64,000 bases of DNA from Aureobasidium sp. EXF-3400 (Eukaryota; Ascomycota; Dothideomycetes; Dothideales; Saccotheciaceae): NCBI GenBank assembly GCA_024195585.1, contig SWBL01000041.1, positions 146,903 through 210,902 of the forward strand, in the 5' to 3' direction. Shown here one piece after another: positions 10,705-22,378 of the stretch. A program made the position numbers and the translations under genes. The notes below the pieces were generated by a model. That model saw nothing but the letters and a program-made list of their open reading frames with translations, had not been told where the DNA came from and searched no databases. Numbering within the stretch: the stretch's first letter is position 1; every line of letters begins with the position of its first letter.

Positions 10705-12519
10705 TCATCGCCAGGCCAACCTGAGCTGCTTCTCTATATCTTCCGTCGGCCAGCCCAACCCTTGACACTTTTGTAGAATGGCCAAACATGCTTCTCGCTC
10801 ATCATTCCTTCTGAACAATCCTCCGGCGAGGGTAATGGCCATTGAAGCGTTCACAAAACTAGGCGCTATATTGTCTATGTCTGCTGTGAGCGATTGGTGT
10901 TCCCTAAAGACATTCAGAAAGCATTTACCGTTGCTAATAGCCAAGCCACAAACCATTCTTGCATGAGAGCGAAGTTCATCGTCTACGGCTGTAGAAGCAG
11001 ATACGCGAGCAATGCCTACTCGAGGAATCCTCGGATTATGAGCGCAGAGCAACATAGATGCGAGATGGTAGTGCTGTAACCCTATCACAGCAGCAGAAGA
11101 CAGAAACGCAAGTTCTGGAAATGCGCTGACTTGTCCTGGATCATGATATCTGATTGGGCGATAGGAAGATGGTAGTGACGACACCCAGGTCTTGCAATAC
11201 TGGAGCAAGGACTCATAATCTGTTGCGTCTTTCCGCGCACCAAAACAGTAGTTGACGACACCTACGCAATGCATCACCATTCTGTTGGCCCAGGCACCAT
11301 CGTGAGTAGGCTCATGGGCGGTATCCTTTTCGTCATGAGCGAATCGTAGTGATGTAGATTTTTGATTAGCAATGGCATAGTACACTTCTTGCCTGACCCC
11401 AAGCCAGAAGGCCGCAGATCGCAAATCGGTCGTCAGCGAATTGTGGGTTTGCAGGTTTATGAACGCTCGCGTGCCAATGCGATGGCTTGGGTTGAAAGCA
11501 GCAGAGGCGTCAATCTCTTCTAGATACCGTAGAATAACGATGGTTGCGAGGAGTATCTCACTAAGGACAGCTGTAACATCGTCGAGGAACGGTATTAAGA
11601 TCTCGAGACACTGCTGGTGGTAACGATCTGCTATGTCCTCTGGAAATATCGTGGTCTGGCTGAGATGACGGGCTGAGGCTGCCATCACAGCGTAGGCCAG
11701 AACAGGGTTTTCCTGAGCACGAAGTGGTACTTCATTGGCGAAGTGACACGCCGGGTCGGTAATGTCCAGGTTACGAGCGACAGTCTCTTGAAAGTGTCGA
11801 AACAGATGGAGTTGCTCTTGCGAGTTGATGCATGTTGTCTGACGAGACGAATAGAGTGTCTCGATGCATGCAAGTGGCTTTGGCAAGTTATGCCACGGAA
11901 CGATCTGCGTTTCCGTACGGGGTTGATGAGAAATAGATGTCGTCGGAGCGCTCTCCAAACACTGGTTGTTCTGCGTAGCATGCGAAGTGTCCAGCCAATT
12001 ACTTGATGATGGAAGTCGTGTCTGATGACCCGGCAACGATGAAAGGTCTGCATCTTGGGGTGACAATGATGTGTTGTTTAGCTCAGCATTGTGTGTAGTG
12101 GTCCTCTCATCGTCAAAATTCAGATTGGTGTCATCTACTAGTTCGAGTGTCACATCAAGATCATCGTGTGCTCCCGGTCTCTCGTGGACAAAAACTGCTG
12201 GAGTAGATGGCGCGATCCATGTTCGTGCAGACGAGAAGCTGTTCATGAATTCATTCCGGAAGCGTAGATTGATGGGCCTCACGCATGGTATGCCTTTCTT
12301 TGAACATCTTGAGCATTCTCCAGAAGCTGTGTCACCTGTATATAAGTCAGTGAATTAGTTTCATCGTCGTCGACTCGTACGGATATTACACTTGACGCGT
12401 CGCTCTCTGCAACCCTTCACGATGTCAGCAATGCATCGATATTCGCCATCAACAACCCAGAATTAGCACACCTGGCATCCAGTCTTAACACGAACAGCTT
12501 TGGCGACTCGCCCGGACAT
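10705..12519 (-). CDS. Zn2Cys6 transcription factor (Fungal_trans_2 type), 570 aa
   Basis: The start is ATG 12519 (MSGRVAKAVRVKTGCQ). Exons 12472-12519, 12381-12414 (only 34 nt) and 10705-12335 close in phase to 570 residues. The zinc cluster is split over all three exons, with Cys at about 15, 18, 25, 35, 38 and 45 (CQGCRERRVKCN then GECSRCSKKGIPC). The long C-terminal part has the helical layout of fungal-specific regulators, for example ENPVLAYAVMAASARHLSQ and AAFNPSHRIGTRAFINLQ. It should be a nuclear regulator. It is divergent from a Gfo/Idh/MocA dehydrogenase across 414 bp, so it may control that gene. The target is inferred from position only. Confidence 0.88.
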
Positions 12520-12933
12520 GGAGACGAGAAGTCTTTGAGTTCGCGGAGTTCGAGCCAGATGGGGGATTGAAAACGAAAGAGGGCAACGAGCCGAGATGTC
12601 GATCAGCCCCGCACCTGCCTCCGCTACGCTTATGATACCCTTTTGGGAAGCAACGACTTCTCTTTCCTTCCAACTTGTCTTCGTTGGTTGTTTCACCGAA
12701 CAAACATTCTCTAGCATCCAAATATGTTATCGAATTAGCTATGGTTGCCGGAGCGGTTACCAAAGCGATGAGGCTCCTGCGTATTTACAGAATAGGACAT
12801 TGGCCCCGAGCATGGTATATAATAGCCTTGTCCCTTGAGCAATTGAACCACCATCTCACCAGCAAATCAATCATTCTTCCTCTATTCTGCTCTTAGTTCC
12901 AGCTGTTTCGCTAAACTCAAACCTCTCATTGCA
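12520..12933. promoter_or_regulatory. Divergent promoter of Zn2Cys6 gene and dehydrogenase
   Basis: The 414 bp between two divergent starts include a clear TATA-like element, TATATAATA at 12816-12824, about 110 bp before the dehydrogenase ATG. No coding region is supported here. Confidence 0.5.
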
Positions 12934-14086
12934 ATGGACTCCCTCCACAACATGCCTCCCAAGGCCCCTTCAACCAGACTCAACATCGCTGTAGTCGGTC
13001 TGGGTAGAATGGGCAAGCGCCACGCAAAGACATTGCTCTACCGTGTTCCTCACGCCACCCTCATTGCTGTCTGCTCAAACGACGAGACTGAGTTGGAATG
13101 GGCACGCGAGTTCTTCAAGGACAGCAACATCGAAGTCTTTTCCTCCTTTGACGATATGCTTCGGAAGGATGGGTTGCAAGCTGTCTGGGTATCTACGAGT
13201 ACTAATGTTCATGCTTCTATGACCACTGCTTGTATTAACAAGGGTCTTCATGTGTTGTGCGAGAAGCCTGTCTCCCAAGACTTGGAAGAGGTATGTTCTT
13301 TGCCCTATTACTGCCATCATCTTGACTGCCCAAAGTGCCGAGACTGATCAAAGATGTTTCTAGGCCCGCGCCGTCTGCGCCCTTGCCAAACAAAACCCGC
13401 ACCTCAAAGTAATGGCAGGTTACTCTCGGCGCTTCGACTCTTCCTACCGCGCCGCCAAACTCCAGATCGACAAAGGCGATATCGGCAAGCCATTCCTCGT
13501 GCGCTCCCAAACCACCGATCTGCTCGACACGACCGGGTTCTTCGTTCGCTATGCAGCCAAGAACGGAGGCATTTTCTACGACTGCGCAATCCACGATATC
13601 GATTTGACGCTTTGGTTACTGGGTGATGTAAAGCCTAAGGCTTGTTGGGCTGTAGGCACCATCACGCATCATCCAGAGTTGAAAGAGTTGAATGATGTAG
13701 ACAATGGAGTGGGTGTTGTCGAGTATGAAGGTGGATGCATTGGGTATTATTATGTGAGTAGGACACAGGCACACGGTCATGATGTGTGCACTGAGGTCAC
13801 TGGCTCGGCTGGAAAGCTTTCTGTCAACGTCCATCCTCGCAGTAATGCTGTAGAGCTTGCTTCTTCGGGAGGCATATCTCACACTGTGCAGCCTGAGTAT
13901 TGGGAGAGGTTCGAGGACGCTTTCGCTACAGAGGCTATAGAGTTTTGCGAAAGCATCCTAGAGGACAAACCTGTTCCTGTAGCATTGGATGTTGGTATCC
14001 AGAGTTTGGAGATCGGATTGGCACTGCAGAATGCTTTGCTGAGCGGTCAAGTCCAAAGATTTGATCAGGACGGACACAGAGTTTGA
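12934..14086 (+). CDS. Gfo/Idh/MocA family NAD(P)-dependent sugar/inositol dehydrogenase, 359 aa
   Basis: Two exons (12934-13290, 13364-14086) give 359 residues. The Rossmann fold starts with IAVVGLGRMGKRHAKTL (GxGxxG). HVLCEKPVS is the EKP motif whose Lys acts in catalysis, and FYDCAIHDIDLTLWLLG holds the conserved His and Asp of the active site. The C-terminal domain is complete. Relatives include myo-inositol 2-dehydrogenase, scyllo-inositol dehydrogenase, glucose-fructose oxidoreductase and levoglucosan dehydrogenase, so the class is certain but the polyol or sugar oxidised is not. It is probably cytosolic. A divergent Zn2Cys6 regulator upstream suggests inducible expression. A second in-frame ATG at 12952 is possible. 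Confidence 0.92.
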
Positions 14087-14163
14087 TCTGATGGTTCTTA
14101 GAGATCGTCATGTTTACATGCCAGGGATAGCATCAGAAATCTGATCGTTTGCATTACGCTTGA

Positions 14164-15792
14164 TTACAAACCACCAAAGCTGCCTCTGCTTCTGCCATCC
14201 CTGATTCTTGCAAGACAGTACCAAAGACAACTAAGGATACAAAGACCAGCCCCAACCCAGCTATGCGCAGGCATCCTGAATTTGCTCAACACTACAATCT
14301 GGAAGACACTTCTTGCCAGCGAGACAAAGTTGGCTGACAGAGGAGATGTGGCCTTCACCAGAAGCAAGAACGAAGAGAAGACGCCGAAGCCACCAAGCGA
14401 TGCGCAGGACATGAGGAACCAGAACCAGGGTACGTCCAAGAAGTAGCAGTTACGGTTTATCTGCTTGAGCTCACCAGAGATGAGGACAAACGGAACAAGC
14501 ATGGCTATTGTGAGTGAAGATGTGTAGTGTAAGACTCTCCAGTATGCGCGTGTTTCTTCTTTCGTGCCTGTGCTGACGGTTTGGGTGTGCGAGTCTGTGG
14601 CACTCAGTAAATCGCCTTGCGGCACCAGGTCAGAAACTAGTTGGCGGTATCCACGAAGAAGAAGAATCGGGTATAAAGCGACGAATATCGAACTGAAAAC
14701 ACCAGCAACTACTGACTCCCAAGGATCGCGTTCTCCAGACCGGATACTAGTCATGAGTAGGTTCATTGTCGCGATGATGGCAGCTGACATAGTCTGAATT
14801 GAGTGTTGCTGGCGAAGTAAGACAGCAGTGAGTATGAGAGTCAAGGGGATTATGGCAATCCTCGAGATCATGTACATTGGCATGACAGCATAGGCAAAGG
14901 AGATGTTTGACAGAACGGTCTTTCCGAGAAAGACAACAGCGGCAGGAAAGACGTGCTTGGCCGTGTTACGCTGATACTCGAAGAGACCACCTCCTGCGAT
15001 GCCTCCTGAGCCGTGCAAGAACCAGTGGGAGATGTTTGAAAAGACAGATTTGGTTTTTAGACCTCCAGTATATCTTGTAGGCCTATTTCCTTTATTGTAA
15101 GCTTGAGATGGAGCGACCATGTGACCAAGGCCGATGGTTCGTAGAGGTCCAGCCAGGCCTCGGGTCAAAGCAGCAAAGCCGAGCAGAAAGAGATGAGTTA
15201 TACAGAGTTGCAACAGCGTCAGTGTAAGTGGATAAGGGAACTTGTAAGTGCCCGTCCAGAGTATGAATCTGTTCATGAGCAGTGTGCCGAATTGGCATCC
15301 GCCGACCCAAAAGACTAGGAAAGCCAGGTAGATGCGCCAACCAACAGTTGTGCCAAACAGAAATTGGCCAATTCCACCTTTCTGGAATATGCGTTTTGCG
15401 CTGCTACGCTCACTAGCGACATTGTCCTTTGCGACCAAGTGTCCGGTCTGAGACATGATGCGCAACTCATATTCCTCATCGTCTTCAGATTGTGCAACAC
15501 TCTGAGCTCTTGCGAATGGTGACGGGGATCGTGAGACGTTGACCAGTGGATCCTTGGGGCTTGATAACAATTCGGAAGCGTTCGGGTGTGCACCGATGTC
15601 TGAGGCAGTAGGTGCTTCGTTCATGATAGTTGGTAGAGGTGGTGGGTCAGGGGTATGGCGTTGGGCTTCGGTATCGGAGTCCAGGGACAGGCTTCTTCGG
15701 CGCGTTGCATGGGTGGAACTGCTATAGGTGCCGAGAAGCGATGATGCTGGCTTGAAGAAGCTATTGGATGCGAATGGGTTTGGGCGGTTCAT
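14164..15792 (-). CDS. Triose-phosphate/nucleotide-sugar translocator family membrane protein, 542 aa
   Basis: This is a single uninterrupted frame of 542 residues. The first 150 residues are hydrophilic, Ser/Pro-rich and probably cytosolic. They are followed by about ten hydrophobic segments of the drug/metabolite transporter type, such as WRIYLAFLVFWVGGCQFGTL, NISFAYAVMPMYMISRIAII and WVGAGLCILSCLWYCL. The layout matches the TPT domain of Golgi/ER nucleotide-sugar and phosphate-ester antiporters. The substrate cannot be read. Its 3' end is only 77 bp from that of the convergent dehydrogenase. Its 5' end faces a Zn2Cys6 gene. Confidence 0.8.
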   Translation of the reverse strand: MNRPNPFASNSFFKPASSLLGTYSSSTHATRRRSLSLDSDTEAQRHTPDPPPLPTIMNEAPTASDIGAHPNASELLSSPKDPLVNVSRSPSPFARAQSVAQSEDDEEYELRIMSQTGHLVAKDNVASERSSAKRIFQKGGIGQFLFGTTVGWRIYLAFLVFWVGGCQFGTLLMNRFILWTGTYKFPYPLTLTLLQLCITHLFLLGFAALTRGLAGPLRTIGLGHMVAPSQAYNKGNRPTRYTGGLKTKSVFSNISHWFLHGSGGIAGGGLFEYQRNTAKHVFPAAVVFLGKTVLSNISFAYAVMPMYMISRIAIIPLTLILTAVLLRQQHSIQTMSAAIIATMNLLMTSIRSGERDPWESVVAGVFSSIFVALYPILLLRGYRQLVSDLVPQGDLLSATDSHTQTVSTGTKEETRAYWRVLHYTSSLTIAMLVPFVLISGELKQINRNCYFLDVPWFWFLMSCASLGGFGVFSSFLLLVKATSPLSANFVSLARSVFQIVVLSKFRMPAHSWVGAGLCILSCLWYCLARIRDGRSRGSFGGL

Positions 15793-16251
15793 CGGGCTAC
15801 AGAGTGTTTTGGCGATTTCGCTCGTGTTTACCCGGCGGTAGGACTGGCTGACGACGCTCTTGACGTACGAGGTAGCTTAGGAACTTAAATGTTTACTGAT
15901 GCACGAGATGGCTCAGACGGCTTATTCGGAGAAAATCAATTGTATTGAAGCATTGCTAGAGGAGAAAGGACTCCCTGACCAATTGGTATAGCTCATGACA
16001 TGGCAATTTAATTTCGCAAATCAAGAGCCTCATGCCTTGACAGCTCCGCGCTCTGTCGGCAACAAGATCTCTTGGCCGTTGTCAGGGTCCACGTGCTTAC
16101 TGAAAGTGGAATCTGCTAACTCCGACGTGCCTTCCTTCACCACATCCTCTATCCGACTAATTATCGCAGAACGGCAACTCGACTTATCGCGACTTCGTTC
16201 TCATCGCTACTTCTCTGCAGTGTCGTGTTCTGCTTGGTTTTCCGAAAAAGC
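15793..16251. promoter_or_regulatory. Divergent promoter region
   Basis: The 459 bp between the transporter start and a Zn2Cys6 start hold no credible gene. No obvious paired regulatory motif was found. Confidence 0.4.
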
Positions 16252-18430
16252 ATGGCTGATCTCTCAAACTTCACATCTGTCTTCCCTTCCAACATCAATA
16301 AAAATCGCGTCGCAAAACGAAACCGCCTACCTCTGTCCTGCTCGACTTGTCGTGATAGGAAACTCAAATGCGATCGCCAGCAACCATGCAGTACTTGTGT
16401 CAAACGAGGCGCTTCTTCTACTTGCCTATACACCTCGGCCCCCACTAACAAAGACCTGAGGCCTCGCTCCCTCAACAATGATGCTGCTACTATGCGTTTA
16501 CAGAAACTTGAAGATATGGTAAATGGTCTGATGCATGCTGCCCCTATGAGCACTTTTGTTGCTACACCTCCAAGTTCCACCACCTCTCCTCGGGTCGATG
16601 CTCTTGCATATTCTGAACTGTCTGCTGGTGGCCATCTAAGTCAACAAGGAAATCGAGTCAACTACATTGGTGGAACCCACTGGGCCTCCATTCTAGAAAG
16701 CATTCATGAAATTCGCTCCGTCATGGACTCCGAATTGGAGCCAACACAACCAACACAACCAGCACAGTCAATACAACAAGCAGACCCCTTGTTTGGCCAG
16801 GAAGCACTCCTAACCATGGACCAAGTCCTTGCTGCACTTCCAGAACGCCACAGAGTCGATAATCTTGTCGCATCGTATTTCAAAGAGAATATCCTGTCTC
16901 TGGCTTTTATACACAGTGGAAAATTCCGAAGGGAATATGAGGCTTTCTGGAAAGATCCCTCTTCAACAAGCTTCTGTTGGTTGAGTATACTGTTTTCTAT
17001 CATATTTATGGCAGGGAAACTTGCCAGCACAAGAGGTGACTCTGCGCTCAATGAGCCGTGCAATACCAGAATGGCCGGATCTTTGCGAATGGCTGCGAAA
17101 TGTCTCGTCACTGGTCAATACCTCAAAGCTCAGCCATACGCTGTCGAAGCACTACTGTTCCATTTTCATTGCATTTATGCTCTCCATGCAGACCCCGAAA
17201 TTCAACCGTGGCCAATTCTCACCATGGCAACAAGACTTGCACAGAAGATGGGTTATCACCGCGACCCCAAACATCTATCATCAAAGCTTTCTCCATTCGA
17301 AGGCGAGATGCGACGTCGAGCGTGGTACTATATCGAGATATTTGATATCACTATGTCAGCCAATCAGGGTGTCCCTGCCATGATCAACGAAGATGAATGC
17401 GATTGTCAATTTCCCATCAATCTGCTGGACGAGGATTTTGATGAAAACAGTACTGTTCTACCGCTTCCTCGACTCGATACGACCCACATTCCAATGCTAT
17501 TTTTCACAGCCAAGGCAAAAGCCTTACGTCTTTTGCGCCCTATCATCCGACATGCGTTGTCTAACCGAAGATATGACTTTGAAGAGACCAAAAATCTCCA
17601 CGAGAGCCTTGAAAGAAGCCATCAGAACGTCCCGCCATCTTTGCGTATCCGTACTATTGCAGAGACAAGTTTTGTTGATCAAGACTATCTAATTATGCAA
17701 CGATTCATGCTTGAGCTACAGTATCTCAAGGGATTGTGCATTCTTCATAGACCTTTTTTGAGCTGCAGAAAAGACGATCCCGCCTCTAAAAAATCAAGAG
17801 AGATCTGTGTGAATTCTGCACTGAGACAAATCGATCTTCAAAATGATTATTTTGAAGCTCTGCAACCACAAGGAAGATTGTATCAAAGCAGATGGATGTT
17901 CACCAACATCACTCTTCACGAGCAGTTTGCAGCAGCAATGATAATTTGTCTGGATCTGAACGAATCCACAGATCAGAGGTAAGCATGTCGCAAGAGATTA
18001 TGACTAGGTATCGACTAATTCATGTGAAGCGCCGAACTGAGAGCACGCAAATTGGGGGCACTTCGAAAGGCTCAGCACTTTTGGTCTACCAAAAAGCCTA
18101 CCTATCGAGATGCTGTCCGCGCAAGCCATGTCTTGGGTGTCATGCTAGCAAAATTGACCCATGACTCTTCATTGACTGATGGAGTTGGTGCTACCGCGAC
18201 AGATAATGCTCTTGTACCTCAACAAGAGATTACACCGCCGTACGATGCTTCCCATGATATGATAGATATCACATCCTTGGAGAACCTATTTGATAATCCT
18301 GACACTTTAAACTGGGTATGTGTCATTTCCGAGATGAAATGGACCAACGCTGATGTATAGGCAGAACGACATTGACAGCTATCTGGTCGACTACAGTGGC
18401 ATTGAAATGCCAGGCGGCAGTGTAGCATAA
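16252..18430 (+). CDS. Zn2Cys6 transcription factor (Fungal_trans domain), 692 aa
   Basis: The start is ATG 16252 (MADLSNFTSVF). Exons 16252-17978, 18030-18315 and 18365-18430 close in phase to 692 residues. The zinc cluster has Cys at 30, 33, 40, 46, 49 and 58 (LSCSTCRDRKLKCDRQQPC then STC and STC). A short linker and dimerisation stretch follows (LQKLEDMVNGLM). The PF04082-type middle region includes GYHRDPKHLSSKLSPFEGEM and RRRAWYYIEIFDITMSANQG, the typical fungal_trans signature. A Thr-Gln-Pro repeat lies near residue 165. Nuclear regulator; target unknown. It is divergent from the TPT-family transporter and lies just upstream, on the same strand, of a second regulator gene. Confidence 0.9.
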
Positions 18431-18609
18431 GGCTGACGTTGGAAAAGAAGCTACCTAGTCGAGAGGATCATGATGCTGCCACAGTGACATGATTCGTTTC
18501 AGAATGTGATCATGATGACGCACATCACGCCAAGATATTGGTAAGCGTCCGAGGGTCCAAGCTCGATCTTTCTACTCACAACAACGATGCACATCTCGAC
18601 CAGTTTGCA

Positions 18610-20388
18610 ATGAGTCAGACTGAAGTTCCTCAGAGACCGAAAAAGCTGCGGCGAAATCGACGTGCCTGTGATCAGTGCAGTGCTCGTAGTGTCAAATGCC
18701 GACCGACTGATGGAGAGCTGGGCCAGTGTCAGAACTGTATTGATTATGGCGAGACCTGCACTTCCCTCCGCCCTATGGCAAGGCGCGGCCCCAAGCCGCG
18801 ATCAGCCAGGTCTACAACAAGCCAACCGAGAACCGATACCCAAGATGTGACTTCCAGCCGCGACCCAGCACAAGCTCAGGTATCACCCGCTAGTCAGGAA
18901 ACTACGCTTGACACTTCCACATGGAAGCCGAGGATGATGCCACCGCAAGCGATCGTGATGGATCTGACTGAAATTTACTTCGAGGTCGTGTATCCCGTCT
19001 TTCCTTACTTCCACCGACCTACCTTGTTGCGAAGGGTTTCCAGAGGGGAGTATGCTACAAACCGACCGCTTTTTGCTTCCGTTCTGGCAATGTGTGCGCT
19101 CTCATCGGCTCGTGTCCGTGATGGTGCGCTGTACACTGGTAAATGGGATGCGAATTCACTTAAGAGCCCCTCCTCTGAAGAGCTGTTCCAAGCTGCTAGA
19201 CAGGCTATCCCTCCCGATGCCGCATTATCGCAGGATTTTGATTACATGCGAGCTTATGCTTTACTCGCCATTACCTCAATACAATACGGAGACACCCCTC
19301 GGATGAACTACTATCTCGGTCTCTACCACAGCTTCGTTGCTGTAGGCATGTTGCAGGACGAGAACAACTGGCCTGCCGGACTCGGACATGTCGAGATCGA
19401 GGAGCGGAGAAGACTCTTTTGGTCTATGTATACGTTGGACATCTTCTCTTCCATCATCTGGGGCGGTTTCGCCAGAAGCAGAGAAGCTTGCTTCAACGTC
19501 TGTTATCCGGCCGAATGCGACGACGAGTATTTCAGCGACTCGAATCCCGTAACAACAGCGAATTATACCGCTCCCAGTTGGGTGAAAGGATGGAACTTCG
19601 TCACAGATTTATACCGCATACTTGAACATGCAGTTGATCGTCTTGGTAATCTACGAAACCCGGTGCAGCGCACACCCTCCGTCATGAGCTACATAGACCA
19701 GGGCAGCCCTCGGCAATCATCAGTCCTTACAAACATTATGACGCTCTACGAACAATTACCACCTATCTTCAAAACGACCCAACCACTGACCGGCAGACTC
19801 GAGAAGGATCTCTTCGGCTTTCAAGCTGCGAATATTGCCGCCTCGCTGCAGCTCGTTCGCATGGTTCTCTTCACCACTACTGAGAACTCGACTGTGGACC
19901 AAAAATGCCAAATTGCGAGCGAAGTCATCAATGGATTCGCCAGCGTTCCTGGGGCATACCTTCGCGCTATCAGCTCACCTCTCTTCCATCACTTAGCTGG
20001 TATCGGGAGTATCATGGGCTCGGCCTTTGAGAACGGCCTTACCGAGTCATCATATCGACGCGTGCGATCAGTATTGCTGGATCTCGCAAATCTGCTGGCG
20101 AATTTAGAAGTCGACTTGTACTGCGCCGCAGGAACCAGCGACAAATTACGAGCTCAAGTTTCAAGAATCGACGAGTTCATGAAGATACAAAGGTCTGTGG
20201 ATGCGGGTGGGTCGTCGGCTGGAGGATTAACACCGTGGACAACGCATGCATCCAATCCCGAGTTGTTGTCGCCTGGAGGCCTGCATCCTGCACAGCAGCA
20301 ACTCGCCGCCATGTCTGAAAATTCACCACAGATACATTTTCCGGCAGAGCTTTTCGAAAATTGGTCTTGGGCGTTTGATTTCAACTAA
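18610..20388 (+). CDS. Zn2Cys6 transcription factor, 592 aa, next to sugar transporter
   Basis: A single exon from ATG 18610 (MSQTEVPQRPKKLRRN) gives 592 residues. The zinc cluster has Cys at 20, 23, 30, 40, 43 and 50 (ACDQCSARSVKCRPTDG then QCQNCIDYGETC). The basic stretch RRGPKPRSA follows. The fungal_trans region includes YFEVVYPVFPYFHRPTLLRR and EIEERRRLFWSMYTLDIFSS. The layout resembles regulators of sugar or polyol utilisation. Its 3' end is 137 bp from the convergent MFS sugar transporter, which in turn is divergent from the anhydrosugar kinase. I infer that it may regulate those two genes; this is positional evidence only. Confidence 0.9.
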   Translation: MSQTEVPQRPKKLRRNRRACDQCSARSVKCRPTDGELGQCQNCIDYGETCTSLRPMARRGPKPRSARSTTSQPRTDTQDVTSSRDPAQAQVSPASQETTLDTSTWKPRMMPPQAIVMDLTEIYFEVVYPVFPYFHRPTLLRRVSRGEYATNRPLFASVLAMCALSSARVRDGALYTGKWDANSLKSPSSEELFQAARQAIPPDAALSQDFDYMRAYALLAITSIQYGDTPRMNYYLGLYHSFVAVGMLQDENNWPAGLGHVEIEERRRLFWSMYTLDIFSSIIWGGFARSREACFNVCYPAECDDEYFSDSNPVTTANYTAPSWVKGWNFVTDLYRILEHAVDRLGNLRNPVQRTPSVMSYIDQGSPRQSSVLTNIMTLYEQLPPIFKTTQPLTGRLEKDLFGFQAANIAASLQLVRMVLFTTTENSTVDQKCQIASEVINGFASVPGAYLRAISSPLFHHLAGIGSIMGSAFENGLTESSYRRVRSVLLDLANLLANLEVDLYCAAGTSDKLRAQVSRIDEFMKIQRSVDAGGSSAGGLTPWTTHASNPELLSPGGLHPAQQQLAAMSENSPQIHFPAELFENWSWAFDFN

Positions 20389-20525
20389 GCATATATTCTC
20401 TGCATGAACAAACATATTTGACTTGAGTTTCTGGAAACTACTGCTTCTTCTCTCTCCCCCTCCCTACAAAAGAATATTTAAGAAACAGATCTGTAGATTT
20501 GTTCTTTGGCTGATGTTGTCCTGTT

Positions 20526-22378
20526 TCATACATGAGTCAATTCGTCGTGCACACACTCGAGCTGCTTTTCCTTTGACAACCTTTCATCTTCCATTCCTGG
20601 CTTGGTGGTGGCGAACAGGTCCTTGTTCTCAGCGTAGGCCTTCTCCATCTGCCAGTAGAAGGGCGAGGTGGTGAACATGGCTTCGATGGATTCGAGAGAG
20701 CGATTGGAGGTTTCGGGGTACACTAGGTAGACGATACCGATCCAGATGAAGTTTAATCCGGCAAAAAGGAAGTAAGTGCGACTCTGTTGTGGAAAAACTT
20801 TGTTAGTAACCTTCTCAAAAGGAAAAAGGCAAATAGTGATGTGTGGATAAAAGCATACCTGGATGTTTTCAAACATGATTGGGTTGACGAGAACGGTCCA
20901 GCCGACACCGATGGCCCAGCCAGTGATACCGAATCCGTTTCCTTGTGCGCGCATTCTGCTAGGGAAGATCTCGGTGGGGATCAAAAAGGCGACGGTGCCC
21001 CAGGTAGATGCGTAGACGAGATTAAAGAGGAACAACATGGTGACTGCAGCAGGAGCGATGCTAGCTGCCTTGGCGGGGTCATGACGAGAGGCTTCGTAAA
21101 GGGCGGCGGCCTGTGATGAAAGATTAGTCGGTTACGAAACAAAAATGTTGGAAGGAAGAAGGTTACTTACGATTAGGTTGACAGCGAACAAGCCAGCAGC
21201 TCCCCACATCAGACACTTGCGTCTTCCGATTCTGTCGACGATTTGGGCAGAGATGATGGTTCCGATGATACCGATGGTGTTGAGACCGCCAGCAAGTCCG
21301 TTCTGCTTGATCTGACTGTAGCCGGCCTGGCGCAGCAGAACTGGACTGTAGGCGGTGACAGCGGTGATACCAGTCCAAGATGCCATGATCTGCAGCCAAA
21401 TGCAAAGCCAAGCTCTGCGACCCAAGTGAGCTCCCTGGCTTTTGTCAAGACCAAACATGATCTTGATGAACTCGATGGGAGAAGCAGGCTTGGTATCCTC
21501 AGCCATGGCGATAATCTCGTTGAACTCCTGCTCAACGGCTTCAGGGTTGGAAGAACCGCGGACGGAGTAGAGGACTTCGCGGGCTTCTTCGTTTCTGCCT
21601 ACGGAGGCGAGGTAGCGAGGAGAGTCGGGCAGGAACTTGATACCGGCGAGGAGGAGCAGAGCAGGGAGACATTGGAAAGCGAGGAGGAAGCGCCAGCGCA
21701 GAGCAGAGTATCCGTGGTTGACGAAGGAAAGACCAAAGTCGAGCCAGTAGGCGACAGAGATACCGAGATAGTTGGCGATGAAAACGTAACCCAGGAAGCC
21801 ACCACGGTGTTCTGCGCTGGAGACTTCGGAGACGAGGACGGGTGTGATACCAGTGAGAGCTGTTGATGGAGTGGGTGGTTAGAGACGTGTTGTGGCTAGC
21901 AATGAAAGGAGTTATAGGCTTACCTCCTGTGCCGAGACCTGTGACAACACGGGCAACGAGGATGAAATCAGCACTCTGGGTAGCAGCTTGCAGAGCACCT
22001 CCAATGAGAGCGAACACAGCAGCCCAGAAGAGACCATTGATTCTTCCGATACGATCGGCTGCCCATCCACCAACGAAACAACCAACGATGGCACCGAGAT
22101 AGTACTGCAAATTCAGATCAGTTTACGGCTCTTCCCTCAGTCAGGGGGTTCAGGGTTCGACTTACGATACTAACGATGCCTCCCTGCTTGGTGGTGTTGG
22201 TCACGGTACCATCAGGAAGACCGATTTTCACTTCAGTGACATAGTTTGGCGAAGCATTGACACCGCCCATAACACCCTGATCATATCCTTCGAAGAAGAT
22301 TGAGATCAAAGCAAATGTCTGAATGGCGACGTTGAGTTGAGTAGGCGAGAGCCTCTTCCATGCAGTAGTGAGACCCAT
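20526..22378 (-). CDS. MFS sugar transporter (SP family), 530 aa
   Basis: Five exons (22166-22378, 21924-22104, 21171-21859, 20859-21110, 20526-20783) close in phase to 530 residues with about 12 membrane segments. Signatures include FFEGYDQGVMGGV in helix 1, GGWAADRIGRINGLFWAA after helix 2, FLPDSPRYL in the central loop, DRIGRRKCLMWGAA and PTEIFPSRMRAQG. These define the sugar porter family. I chose ATG 22378 because a TATAAAGG element lies at 22456-22463, leaving room for a short leader; an upstream in-frame ATG at 22564 would lie before it. It is divergent from the anhydrosugar kinase. The sugar carried is unknown, and an anhydrosugar is my inference. Confidence 0.93.
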
